A stretch of DNA of 64,000 nucleotides from Apostichopus japonicus (Eukaryota; Echinodermata; Holothuroidea; Aspidochirotida; Stichopodidae): positions 8,858,501-8,922,500 of the forward strand of contig NC_092561.1 of NCBI RefSeq assembly GCF_037975245.1, written 5' to 3'. The position numbers and the translations under genes are program-made. The notes under the pieces were generated by a model. That model was given only the letters and a program-made list of their open reading frames with translations, was not told the DNA's origin and did no database searches. Below, one piece after another: positions 38,115-53,100 of the stretch (the stretch's first letter is position 1; every line of letters begins with the position of its first letter).

Positions 38115-41100
38115 TATAAAAAATATTCAGCTGAATTGCAGTGATGACATTATTCATTCAGCTTGTTGCCAGATGCATTCACAAAAATACCACCAAATTT
38201 GAAAAAATTCATATCTTTCCATTTACAAAATTTTACTACGGGGATGTGTGGTCTTCACCCTAACGAAGCAGAGAGATTTCCAGCGAGTTTGCTTCAGCCA
38301 CAGAACATCCCTTTAAGCAGGCTCGAGAAGCCTCCGATCGCCAAATGCTACGTTCAGGAATTAAACTTTATGTATTTTAGATCCTCCTACAAGCAGGAAC
38401 TCGCGAAGAAGCCTCATTGGCTTATCAAAGACGCAAGCTGACTGAAGTCAGTCTCTTACATTCATATTTAACGTCCATGATTATGAATTGTCAACAACTC
38501 TGTAACTGGACGACAAACATTAATCTTGGAGTGACTCGAACCAGGACCTTATGATTGGAAGGCACCGGCATAAATGACCTTTGAATGACCTTAAAATGAC
38601 TTTTTTATAAAAATGACCTTTGACCTTACTTCATTATAAATGGCCCTACGCAAGTTGTAAAAAACAGAATTGTTTAAATTTTGCTCTGAATACTAATATT
38701 TGTAAAAAAAAGAACCAAAAAAATGAAGAAAATGTTACCCTCTCGCTGAGATCACTCCAGCAGTCTCTCCAGGTCGGATATACAGGTGTAAAAGGGGGGC
38801 TACCAGCTGCCAATCTGAGAACAGAGAATTTGAATACTCTCCAATGCAATGATACAAAGTTGTATTTAAACCTCAAGATACATCGTTTCTTTAGGAAACT
38901 GTTGTGGTATTACACTCGGGGTCCCGGAAAGTGGTTGATTCAAACCCCCCCCCCTCCACTTGGGTCAAAATGACATTCTAGTGGATCAATAAACATCAGG
39001 GGGGTGGGGGGGTACATGGGGGTGGCAAATTACACTTCTGGGTTAAAACTTGACGATCATAGAAAATATATTTATGCAACTTTTGTGACTTAAAGTTTGG
39101 TGTCAAAAGCTGACAATTATCAAAGAAAAATAGAGATGTCTGGGGTGGCTCTATCTTTCATCTGGGAGTGTTCGTGTCCGGTGAGTTAAATCTTTCTTTC
39201 ACATCTTGTCGGAAAATGTCACTTTGAGGTTTTAATATCGTCAAATAAAGGGTAAAAAAAAGGAGGGTTTGGGGGTAAACGAAGGATCAAAGACTCCCAC
39301 AAAGGGGGAGACATTCAACAAATGTTTTTGAGATCTCTGTTTTAGATGAACACATTCCGTTCTTGCAAACATTACTGTCAATTCTTTCGTTTTTTTGACC
39401 TGCTTTTAATACAGAGGCAGAAATATATCATGTACCAATGGAACTCACAAATGAGTGTAAAATAAGGGGCACAAAGCGATATATTTTGTAAGATCTCTTT
39501 GCTTGGATATATACGATGGAAAGACGTCTTGAAAATACATTTCAGAAATAAACAATGGCATCCCTATTAAAATCCTTACTTCTACAAACAAAGATTTTGT
39601 CGTTAGGCTGAAGTGGTCAATATGAATTAACGAGAGAGAAACAAATAACATCCAGATGTACGTTCTTCTTTTGTTCTCAAAAGTTTTTAAGACTTTTTGC
39701 GTTGTCGACTTACCCCGATTCGTTGACGGTCATTAAAGTGCTGACCAATCCGAGTGGGTAGGTCATCATTCCAGCTACAAACTACGCACGGCAAAAATAA
39801 GAGATTAAATCATCAAAAATGCAAAAAGACAGGGAATGAAAGAAAATAATTTGATGTAATAACGAAATAAAACACTTGATACTGTTGTAGTAATTATCAA
39901 AATAATAATAATATTAATCATATTCATATTGAGGATTATTACAGCACAGACATATCCACCAATAACGGTGCTCTAGGCGCATAGCAATATTACCCAGGTC
40001 AACGATAACCTGTCAAACTCAACATGGTAGCTGGACCCCATTTATTCACCTGGGTGAAGAGAGGCAATGGAAATAAAGTGCCTCGCCCAAGGACACAACG
40101 CAACGATCTGATCAGGACTCGAACTTGTAATCCTTAGATCACAAGTCCACTGCCTTAACTACTTGACTATAACACTCTCATCAAATAAGCACAGGGACTA
40201 ACAAGAGAGAAATTAAAAACTTAATATTAATCATACAATAAGGCTGTTTTTTTTTCCCTTTCTTTTTCATCAGAAGGTAAATATAACCCATGTTTGGTGA
40301 TATCCAGAACTAAATAGAGCAAACACTTTTGGTGCAGTTGTGGACATATCGTTTCAATACTGTTCATGGATTTCTTTCCAACTAACAAAGCCCTGTTTTT
40401 TTTTTTGATATATATATACTTACCCCAGTTATTGCATGCATGTAACTTCTAACTTCCTTGGCGTTCGACATCTGTCGGTAGAAGAGAAATCTTTCCTGTC
40501 ATAAATCAGTTTTGTTTATCATTCATTACATGAAATGCTTCCAAATACTCTGAATGCCTTCTTTACACAAAACTCAAACATCCACACTCACAATACTAGG
40601 CAGGCTGATTACCTGCACCCAAGGCAATGTCACAACAATTTCTCTAAAAATAGCTTACATCAACGGGCCATCACACTTTGGAATCCCCTACCATTCACTT
40701 TAAAGGCGATGCCTTCTTTAGTTGCTTTAAGAAAAAGCTTACAAAAGCACTTCATCAACATGTACTAGAACTGTGAATTGTTTTGTCTACTACTCAATTA
40801 TTGCTTGCACTTATTATAACTGGGGAGGGAGGGGGGCGGGGTAGGTGAGAGGAAGGGGTGATTCTCTTTGTTTTTGGTTCTCTTTTCTAATTGTAAAGTT
40901 CTGTATTTTCTCAGGGAGTGTCACTACCCGACAAGCCCTATAGGTTTTTTTAGTAAAACTTCCTTCTATGTTGTATGTCATATTTATGTTGTAATAAGAC
41001 AAAAATAAATGAAATGAAAATAAAAGTAATGAAATAACTGACACAAAGGCGACGGCCAGAATTTACGATGGTATGAATCTTAAAACATCACAGAGGTTCA

Positions 41101-44100
41101 TCTTTAAAATTTGTATTGGTGAGATGAGAAAGTTTCTCTGAGGTACAAGTGATAAATACCACTTGAAGTGGAGGAGGAGGGGTGGGGGTGGGGAGGGTGG
41201 GGGAGAAGGGAGGGGGACAAGACATTTTGAGAGTCAATGGTCTATAATGAAACACCACATATTACATACATATTTCTTATATTTTATGTATTTATATATA
41301 TATCTTAGGTGTAATTGGATTGTCTAACAGTGTTCTCCACTCTACCAACGTACAGTAGGTTGATGATATTTTTAGCTGACTTTGAACACACTACACAAAC
41401 GATTGAACATAATGTTTACATAACATTACTCTAAATTCTTTACTTCAACGTATTTGTCGAGGGTCACAAGCAACATCCAGCCATTCCCATATTAAACGTC
41501 ATCTAACCTGTTGCACATGGTATGAAAGTTGGCTTTACTCTGGGATGAGGGTCATTTTGCTGTCAAACGTCACTCATTGACTTAAAGCTACAATAGTACA
41601 TACTATTATACTCATGTACAAACTGATGCCAATCATGTACAAACCGATGCCAAGCATGTACAAACTGATGCCAAGCATGTACAAACCGATGCCAAGCATG
41701 TACAAACCGATGCCAAGCATGTACAAACCGAAACCAATCATTACAAACCGGTGCCAATCATGTGCAAACCAATGCCAATCATGTGCAAGCTGATGCCAAT
41801 CATGTACAAATCGATGCCAATCATGTACAAACTGATGCCAATCATGTACAAACCGATGCCAATCATGTGCAAACCGACGCCAATTACGCATGAACCGACG
41901 CCAATCACGCATGAACCAATGTCAATCATGTACAAACTGATGCCAATCATGTACAAACCGATGCGAATCATGGTGGCCTGGATGATCTGTTCCTGTTGTG
42001 ACAGGTTTCCATGATTAAATCACGTTCATTATGATGAAGTATTTCGTTTGCATAAGAGTTTACAGCTCTTTTTGATCAAATTTATTTTAGTCTGGTTTGC
42101 CAACAAGTCCGCACAGACACATGCTAGTCAGTGTACACCAGGACTGGTCTGTCAGAAGTTGAAAGTACAGCTCGAAAGACACTTGCTAGTATACATGCAA
42201 CCTTCGTGATATTTATGATTGTATCCGTTTCTGCCTGTTTCTTTATGGAATGCCGGACGTGGCCAAAAATATTACCCGACACAATGGGTTTCCAGTTTCA
42301 TAGATAAGGTCTAAATTGCAAATGTCAAGAAAAAAAACTAAAAAAAAAAACATTACTGATTTACAACAATTTTGAATACCGATATTAAAGAAAGATCAAT
42401 ATTACTTACATTGTCATCTAATATGTAGTTATTGAATATATGAAACATGGTACGAGCCAGCCACAAAGTGAGGACATCCATCAACACTCTTGGTACAAGT
42501 CCTCTGAGAGAAAACAAAAACAAGATTGTACTATCATGGAAACGTTTGCTGAAAGATGTGTGCTCGACCAGACAGAAATGATGTCCACACACACTACATA
42601 CACAGGGTCAATATATATATATAATATTAGCAACTTTGTAGCAAACTTTGGAGAATTGATAATATGAAAGAGGGAAGATTACAAGCAATTAAACAAGCAA
42701 GTATGCATGGTAAAAAGATATATTTCAAAAATCCTCTTTTTGCAAGAAATCAATAAATTTAGCAAAAGAGAGAGTGTTTGATTATGGTAGGGAGTTTAAA
42801 TGGGTTGGGTGGGGGGTGGGGGAGGGGTGGGGATACAATTTTTGACAATTTTCATCACAAATCATATATTAAAGAAAGACACAGGGAATACACCATACTT
42901 TCCATTTTTAATAAGACAGTATTATTCAAAGACTGGAATGATCAAACTCATATTTATATATCAAATACTCACATCAAATAATACATTCACTACATATCTC
43001 CACTCACCCCCTCCCCCCAGGTCTTTTTCTCAATTGTCAAAGCAAGAAACGAGCAAAACACAATTTAGGATTCGGCATAGGCCTACACATAGCAACAACA
43101 CATAAATCTGTATGCCCACTGTAACAATGTAACAATGTATGTGTACAAGCTGTTGTCATGTATTTATCAGCAGTCCCAGCATTTCACACTTTTCTGCCAC
43201 TGCTTAAAAATATCATGGTTTAAATACTCTGCTGGCTAAAATCAAGTTATCACTGGCACTTTCCTGAATTAGAACACACACATCAGTATTTACTGTACAT
43301 GCTATTGAGAGCAGCTTAATAATAATTAATCATCATAAGCAATAACACAGGGCGTCTGTCAGGTACATAAATCATGCCGATTCTTTGACAGACCATAGTT
43401 CACTGGATTTAATAATTTATTAATATACTTAATTTTTTTCTGTCTACTGGCAGAAAATTGCACTTTTTCTGCTGGCAAACGGCAAAATCCGCTGGCTTTT
43501 AGCCATTAAAATAGCCTTAATTTCGAGGCCTGTATCTACTTTTAGAAAGGACAGGCTCTTACTAAAGGTGTCTATTGAGATTTTCAAAATATGCCGATAA
43601 ACTTGAGCAAAGGTTATGTTTCCTTCTTCCCTACGACTAACATTTACAACAAGTCAGTGCTCAGGAGAAACGTGAAGGACTGGACCGGCTTGGACATGCC
43701 AGACCTGCTCGCCACTGCTGCTAACAGATCTGAATGGAGGACGATGTCAGCTTCAACCGCCATGTCTCCCTGTTGACTTCACAGTCATGGGACTGAGTGA
43801 GTGAGTGAGTGAGTGCTCAGTGCTCGTACTCAAGCAAGGCCTGCACTTGTATTGGATTTGCAGTGGATTTGAAATCTCACTTGGAAAAAGCTATTCGAGA
43901 TCTAGCCAACATCAACGCACTCACACGAGTCATGCTGACGGCCCGGTACTCCTATCCATTCTTCTACCGAGGGGACTTGGAATTTGGGACTAGTGCTCGT
44001 GCGGTTGTACGCAACAAATCTGTCTGCTTCCAAATGAAATAATGTTTCCCTTTCAATCATTTAAAACCAAGCAATATCTATTAAATATAATAAGAAATTT

Positions 44101-47100
44101 CAATGAAAATATACATTCATTTCCACCTATTACAAGAAATTTTGAAAGTTAAAATAGATAATAAAGATTTACTTACGCAAAGAATCCCATGATACCATTC
44201 TCATTGTATACTTCTCTGAAGGGAGCAATAAAACCGCTGAAAAATAAAGAAGGAAAACAAAAAAAATGTCAAAAAGTGAAGTGAGGCCCCAACCCCCCCC
44301 CCCCCCCTGCCTTGGTGTATACATAACAAAGGGATTTGAGGGAGCCTTTAGAGAAATTAACATTCTTTAATTTTGCAAAAAGGTTACCCTGGGGAAGGGG
44401 CACATAAATGTAAGGGGGTAATAGGGTGCAGATTGCAGGGATCATCTAAACACTGGAAAATGATATTTCCACAATTTATGACTGGATACGAAAACATTTC
44501 CAACGGGACGCGAAAACTGAGATACAAAAGGGAAATGATTTTTATGCTGCGATAGGAAATATGCATTATTATGGATATGGTGTACATTTTCACACAGCAG
44601 ATTTTTGAGTGTTTGAGAACGTTGTTTTCAACACATAATTGTGAAAGTACAGAGAAGATTCGTGTACAAAAACTTGTACAGATAATTGTATTTGTGTGCT
44701 TTGGGTTCTTAATTAATTATTCCCTGCCAACTTGCATGATTGTACGTGGTAAGAAGAACTAATTCTCCACGAACTGCATGTCATTCAAATTTTTTTTTTT
44801 TAGTACCAATCGTCTTTCAAAATACTTATAATTTGATCATTTCACTCAAATTCTCAGAAATTTGCACTGGTTGCCAGTTTGTGAATACACACATACTGTA
44901 TCTTTTAATATTATTTCTTTAATATTATTTTTATAATATTATTAATTTGGAAGAGCAATCAATGATATGACAGGGAATAAATTAAGTGTTCAAGTTTTGT
45001 GTAGAAGTTTCAAAGGGTCTGAAGTTTTGTGTCTAATAAAAACACTACATGTTTCTGTGTACAAATACTGCTATACAGCTTTGCGCTTGAGTAGCAGTCC
45101 GACAGTTTTGCAAAGCATTTTTGCTGTGCAATACGGGATCAAATATTCCCGGTATGACAACAGACTACACAAGACCTGATACATCTGTATACTCCAAGTC
45201 ATCGATTAAACTGAAGTTAGTTGTTCCTAGATTATCCCTTTTCATAATTGTATTGTATTTTTAGATCCTCACTGCAAACAGGAACTTGCGAAGAAGCCTC
45301 ATTGGCTTATCAAAGCCGCAAGCTGACCAAAGTCAGTCTCTTAGATTTATATTTAACGTCCATGATTATGAATTGTCAAAAACTCTGTAACTGGACGACA
45401 TACATTAATCTTGTAGTGATTCGAACTCGGGACCTTATGATTGAAAGGCACCGGAGTTAACCACTGAGCTAACGCTCCCAAATTGTCCCTTTTACGAAAT
45501 CTTTTTGCATACTGTACGTGTTTCTCTGGTGATTTTGTTTGAGGTTCTTCTCAAGTTGCATCTGTATCATGTTGCTTTCAATCCAGTTCTTTGAATTTCT
45601 TTGTATCCTGCTAACAGAATCAAACTTTCTGTAGATACAGATTGAGCAACGCTCATGGTAGGTTGGTAGGGTGCACAAGCCTAATGCTTTTCAGTATTAC
45701 TATGTATCCAATTTGGGCATGATATCGGGCCGATTCTATTCGTGGGCTGGATTAAAATCTTCTGTCCGCAAAATCATACCCCGAGGGTTGCTTATGGAAG
45801 AACACCTATTAAAGGTTTACACCGATGCATACCTTCACGTTAAAGCAAGCCTACATGTAGTATGCAGTGTCATAATAACCAGCGCCCCACCCCCCACCGC
45901 CTGCACACTGGTGGTACCTGCTCTGTCAGACGATGCAACTCACTTGTACTTTATTTCTCTGCCGATGAATTGTACCATCGACCGAACGGCTATCACTTGG
46001 AAAGGATGGGACACTACGGCCGCACAGCAATGAGAGACTGTCAATTTAGCACTCTGGAGAAGGAACGGGGGATAAAGGAAAGGAAACAAGATTATCCTGA
46101 AATTGTGATCGATGGGCAATAATTTAGCTGTCTATAACAAACTAAACTAAAGGGGGGTCATCTGTAACAAATGCATTTCTGTTTGCCAAATCAGCAATTG
46201 GGGGTTGTACGGTAGATGCTTAGTTGTTCACATGAAATTCAGATTACATTGTAAGCCAATACCTCCCAAATGGGTTAAATGATCAATTGGTATCGCCCGC
46301 CCCCCCCCCCCAAAATGAAAAAAATGTGAGTGCCCTATTCACGGAAACCTACAATTCTCTCTTAAACAGTACTTATTGTTTCTGTCATTAATAAAGATTA
46401 TTATGTTTACCTTCATGGATAAATTATTCACAAAGAAAGAAAAAAGAAAAATGAAAAAAAGAAAAAAAAAGTAATTTTCGACAAGATTACAATGATGTCA
46501 CCCTAGATGCTGACTATTGCCAGATACATTTCATCAAAATTCTCAAAGTTTTCAAAGATTCTTCATGAATGAAACACACCATCATTATGTGGTTTACACC
46601 AGCTACTCCAGGCAAAGAAAATGGCAGAACTGGTCAGTTTTGACCCCCAAAAGAAAATAATCCTAAACACAACACAGGTTTCTCCAACCTACTCCCTTTT
46701 AAATTTGAACTACTGCCCTCACAATTGCTTTATCGATTAACCACCAAATTTAGGTTGGTTGTAATTGAAAGTGGTGAGTGAGTGAGATGCAAATGTGTGC
46801 AAATAGGATGATGGGTGAGGGGGTAGGGGTGTGTAGAAGGGGTGTGGGGTGTGTAGAGGGGGCAGAAAGATTGCTGGAGGAATTTCCTTCAAAAAGCCAT
46901 CAAAACTTAAACATACATGGTATTTCACGTTTCTTTGGCATTTCATATTCTCATGTGGGAGCCATCAACCTACCTGGTGTGTATCTACATCATAATTTTT
47001 TTTTTTTTTAAATAGACCTATTCAGTAACTTCCAAATTATGCAAGATTTTATCCCCCAAACAGTATCAACTGTGTTTATACCCACTAGTGATATCATTTT

Positions 47101-50100
47101 CACAATTTCATTTCACCATAGCTGGCTTGAAGAGATGATGAGTGGGGGAGTGGGTGGGGGTGGGGGGAGGGTGCCTTCACCTCCCCCAGTATTTTGATAA
47201 AGTGGTCCGATGGTGAGGTACGCACTCGTGACTTAAACCTTGGGAAATACTGAGCTCGACTTGCAAATAGTCAAAAAGTAAAACTCGATAAACCTAGACC
47301 TAACAACATTTGGTGACCTCCAAGGGGGGTACCATCAGGGTCGGACACCTAATGCATGATTTATTTCTTCATTCTTGACAACAATAACAAATTACCTCCG
47401 TCAAAAACTCGTTTGTTGTCAGTTTGGCTCCCTTCTTTGATTCTGTGTTCTCACTTTCTTGGCTGGGAAAATGCTCTTCTAGTTTCTGTGAAAAAAACAA
47501 AAGATGGGTTTATTTAAGAGATTATTGCAGATATTAAAAAGATGTTACAAAACTTAACAATGTAATAAATTCTAAATTTACCAGGCCTGCAAAGGGTAAA
47601 TATTCTAGTATGATCCCCACCCCCCACTGACACATTTCCGGGTCATTCCCCCCCCCCCACAAAATGTCCTCTTCCTAAGTTCCTTCTACATCTACTATGC
47701 CAGTGTAAAACACCAGCAGGATTTCAGCAGATGAAAAAATCACAAAAGAGGAAGAGACCGATGTTAGTAAAACTGTTAGTTGCAAAAAAGACATTCACCA
47801 ATTACCAGTAAGTCATTAAGGTGGTCTTTGTCTTAAAGCATGAATACTGTACATTATCTTTTTTACTCTACCCCACCCCACCCTCCCTCTCCCCTCTCTC
47901 CATCTCTGTCCTCCCTGAATATTCTCCAAATCAGAAAGTCCCAGAAAACGAACACAGGGACGACGATTATCGATGTCTTAATATCAAAACATGAACTGGA
48001 TATCTTGTGGCTGGCAAGGGCTGCTGAAAATTGCATGAATGGAAGAAACTTTGGTTCATAGAACATTTGGTGAAATTGGTGAACTTTTTTGGATGTCTGT
48101 CACTTGACCTTTGTATTATTTTAAAGGAAAGAGTGATAAATGTTAGCAATCAATGAGTTTGTTAGCAATCAATGAGTGTTTACTCTTCTAGCTAACATAT
48201 ATTATACACATAGACATTGTACATAAAAAAAAATAAAAAATAAAAAAATAATTTAAAACTAAATTTAAAATAATAATTTATATAATTTAAAAATAATTTA
48301 AAAAAAATTAATTAATTAAAAAATGAATGGTTCCATGAGTGGCCTTGTGTAATAATAATGATGATGATATCGCGGTCAAGACGGGCTTAAAGCGACCTGC
48401 TCCTCATCCAGGAATAACATGTTTTCGCCTCTCATTATCTTACCTGGCTGGTTATTCGTGCCACGAGGTTTCCGGAAACCGACGCGAAGATTCTTGCGCC
48501 TACTCCTCTGTAGAGACCAAAGAATCCGTCCACTTTCCGGATATGCCCGACTGTTTGAAAGGAATTATTTCAAGAAAAGAAGAACACATTAAGTATGGAC
48601 CATTCCAAACAATCCCCATATATGGAAAGACTCCCAATTCCATTCACATAACACCAGATTTACAGCTTTTTTTTTTTACAACTTTTTTCGGTAAATAGTG
48701 GGAGCCTTACAGTAAACATTGTACCTTGTTGTACGGGTTTCAAAATAAGGGCTTGTCATATATGTTAGGTTAACAGTCTTGTTCAGGGCCAAGGCCCTCT
48801 CACACCACTTCACAGGGGACTTCCCATAGGGTGCAGCCACAAACCGGCGCATGCAACTACATTTACAAGTCACCTCGCAAGTCACCATTTATACACCTGG
48901 GTGAGGCAATGGAGATAAAGTGCCTTGCCCAAGGACACAGCGCAATGATCTGGCCAGGGCTCGAACCTGTAATCCTTAGATCACAAGTCCACTGCCTTAA
49001 CCACTTGACCACAACGCCCTCTCTGGTTAAATGACAGTATATCTTGGTGTTTGCCAGTAGAGAATGAAAACGCACTGGTAATTTCCTGCCGGTAGATATT
49101 AAGAACTTTAACACATGGTGAGTCGGACAACAATTGTCAGTCAAAAGAACTGGCGTGATTTCCATATCCTTACATATTAGCCACATATTACTGCTAAAAT
49201 TATCAGCAAGTATTATTGGTTGCTCTCAGAAGCCTGCACAGTGTACAGTAACCAATGTGTGTTGTAAATTCAGGGATCGACTTGAACCTTAACCCTGAGA
49301 ACAGACTTTAGCAAGTATCTAATTTAATCACTGGCATTTTTTTTCTTTGAGCAAATTACTGAAGTTGTGAAATTTTAAGTCTGAAATTCTAAATCAGGTA
49401 AAAAGACTACAACTTTTCATTGAAATTATACAGAATTTTGTTTTTTCTCCATTTTTAGTACTGTTATTGGTAAAGGAACCTGTCGGTAAATACCTTAGTA
49501 CTGTTAACTGTATGCAACTACAAAAGTGTTTACCTTTGCAGTTTTAGACTTTGTGGTTCACTTTTACACCTGGTTAACAAACAAAGTTTGAAATCGGACA
49601 CCACTGATTTCCCAGAACAAAAATTATTATGACTGAGAATAACAACACCAGCAAACGTTGAGTGGTTCTGATGCCCAAACATATATTCATAGCATGGTAA
49701 GCCATAATTTTATGTGAATATACATGCACTTTTGCACACCAATGAGGGACTATCTAACAACTAATACAGCAACATGTAAAGGAAGGCACCAGGAATTGGT
49801 GATCAACTTGATGCATTAATATCGATTGTGGTCAAATTTCTCATAAGCATGTACTGTATAGATCTACATAAACATTAAATATTATCATAGTTCATATGTA
49901 TAAAGCTTGTGGTTGTTGAGATACAGTATTATGTTTAACATTCTGTTTTTGATGATTTCCCATTGAGCCGCACCCGCTCATGAATATTAATGAAGTAAAA
50001 ATTGTTGCAAAGAACATGTAGTTACTATGTACTGTAGTTACATCACCATACCAAGTATGAACTAAATCTGACATACCGTTGAAGAGATATTGACATTTTA

Positions 50101-53100
50101 ACATTTTATGTTAAGCCCCGTCCACTCATTAATATGCATGACAGTCCCACCAAAAACAATAGGGATCATCTACTGACCCTGACCAACATATACCAAGTAC
50201 GACATCAATCACATATGTCCTTCTTGAGATACCTTGTTTTACAAGCTAGGGTATCACACACACACACACACACACCCAAACTTGACTGCATAGATTCCGA
50301 TGGAAGCAGGCATAAGAACCAAAATTTTACCACAGGAAGAACAATAAAGTTCAAGGACAATGAATATTAAAACCAGACAGGCTACCTATACTGTATATTG
50401 GCAGGATAGAACCGTATTTATTAATAACTTACCTACTGTACCTGGGAATGCAATCACAAAATTCCCAATTTTTTAACCCACAGCAGTGTGCTACCAAACA
50501 AACGCTAATTTGATACAACTGCTGACCACAGTTGAGAAGTTTGTGTACAAAATTCATCTGCATTTAAGATGTAGTTCTAACTTTGCACTTCTACAGTATA
50601 AATAGTGATTAACATACATGTACTTAGTCACACAATCTCACAGCTTGCTTGACAAACTATCATTTTCAACAAAAATATATCTCCGGAGACTGTTCACGAA
50701 TGCTAACAGCTATTTGTCTTGAAGATAACTGAAAGTTTTCTACTGCTCAGATAACAGAACACACAATATCCAAGGACATAGCAATGATTTCTGGAATACC
50801 ACCATCTCCGGCAACAGCTTTCAAGGTAAGTATTTACTTCATATTATGAGACATTTTATACTTTGCACTGCAAGAAAATAGAGACTGCACAAAAAATTAT
50901 GACACTTTAAACCAGCTGGGCATGGAGGCTGGGGATGGAGGCCTGGGATTGAGACTGGGAATGGGGCTGGGGATAGAGGTGGGGGATGGAAGCTGGGGGT
51001 GGGGAGAGTATACATACAGGTATACAATGCTAGAATATACGAATATGAGTACACAATCACTACTAGTCTGCTGGTGCCACACACACACACACAAATTCAA
51101 ACTGACTGCATTGTGCTTGCATACGTGACATACTGTACAGGTCTTACTTTCATATACATAACCGTATGCCTACATTGGACCTCCTCGGGCTTCACTAATT
51201 ACTAACCATCCTGTGAGAATGATTCTTCGCAATGAGGCTGATATAAAGAGGACGTGTGGCAATGACAGAAGTGTTTTACTTTCTCTCTAGTTTCATTACT
51301 CATCGATGTAAAAGGGGAAGTTCTGACAGTCCTGTGATTAAAATTTGATACCTTAAAGAGGGTGAGCTTTGTATTATAAACAACACTTAGGTTAAAAAAC
51401 CTTCAAATGCAGATCAGTTCACTTCTGTAAATTTATAATTCTTCAGAAATGAATCAGACCTTTTAAAGAGGATGGGGGATGGAGGGGTGGGGGGGTTGGG
51501 GCTTGCAAAGCTTTTGTGATACTGTATGTAGTACAGTCTTCCAAGCCTCCATTAAATATGACCTCCAGGGACTCCAAGCAATTTAGTAATGTTGGATAAA
51601 AGCATTTAAAATGACTATTATTATATTATGCATAAATGATGAAGCTATTATTAAGAAAAAAAAGGAAATGATGAAAGGTTGATGCTTTGTGTATATTTCT
51701 TTACCCTGCTCTTCATACAGTGCTTTTCAGGAAAGAGAATTTTGTTTAACATGCAAATCTCTTGCATTCTAGCCTTGTCAAATAGAAGATTTTCTACTTT
51801 CTGACTGTAATCAACTTTTAGACGACCACATCAACTGTCCAAAAAAAAGGTCAATCTAGCTGTTTAATTAAAGGTTTTCTTTAATTACAGCTTCCCAGCA
51901 ATTATATAAACATTTACCGATTGGATTTTTTTTTTTTTGGACAAAGCACTACCCCTTTAAGGCTAACCGTTAGGATCCTGCTAATGGGAGTGATTTAAAC
52001 AACCTAGGATGACATCTTTAACAATATTACATTATTCTCGGTGAGCTTCACTACTAAACTTCTATATCGTTTCACGCTTAACCTGGAATTAACCATTGAA
52101 TGGATGACTCTGTATTTTAACAAGGAAGCAAATAGCACAGGTAAGAACAGCTGAGGGACAGCGTTATGTACATTTAAATATGTAATGGAAGCTTAAAGTG
52201 GGTTAACTTAAAATGGAGGGGGCTATTCCAAACAAGGGTTTGCCACCGGAAGCTGTTACAGCACACTGGCTTGTGACTATCCTTCAGTAAGTTCTAAAAC
52301 TTACTGGTTGTAGGCATGTATACTAAATATGAAGGTCTGTACAAGTACTTATCCAAATATGTATCAAATCTAATATCGACAACATTGCTAATATTTGCAC
52401 TGATACCATGGCTCAGAATTTTAGATCTAATTGACTGTGAATTTCACAAGTTTGCAAGTAACAAAAAAAGAAAAGGCACTTGCAATTTCTGGCAGTAGAC
52501 ATTAAAGGGGACACAAGCCAAACCATCATCTTTGACTTACATGTGGACCCTGTAATACACACTGTAACAGCAATGCCACTGTTAACACCTTGGATTCACA
52601 CTAGGCCTCGAGGACACTGTAATACACACTGTTACAGTAATGCCACTGTTAACACCTGGGATTCAAGCTAGGCCTTGGGGACCCTGTAATACACACTGCA
52701 ACAGTAATGCCAGTGCTGTTAACACCTGGGATTCAAACTAGGCCTCCCGGACCCTGTAATACACACTGCAACAGTAATGCCACTGTTAACACCTTGGATT
52801 CACACTAGGCCTCGCAGACACTGTTATACGCAATGTAACAGTAATGCCACTGTTAACACACTTTTCTCAGGCACACCACCAGTGTCGAAACCTGAGAAAT
52901 TGTGTTGGATGATACATTGCTATGTTATTGACTATTTGATTTAGCTTCTATGAACTCAGCCTATACAAAATTATGTCGACAAGTGGCGGATTACAATCTA
53001 GTATCACACAGTGTATGTACAGAGATACAGTTGCTATCGTTTTCTGTGCTTTTAATATTATCGTGTTCTCGACAGAAAGTGATCAGCATATTCATGAAAT

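Noticed and set aside
45671..46033. 120-codon plus-strand open frame
   Set aside because: It lies opposite MTCH2 exon 5, which is strongly conserved on the minus strand; the plus frame is a shadow.
48339..48698. 119-codon plus-strand open frame
   Set aside because: Overlaps MTCH2 exon 3 on the other strand; shadow.
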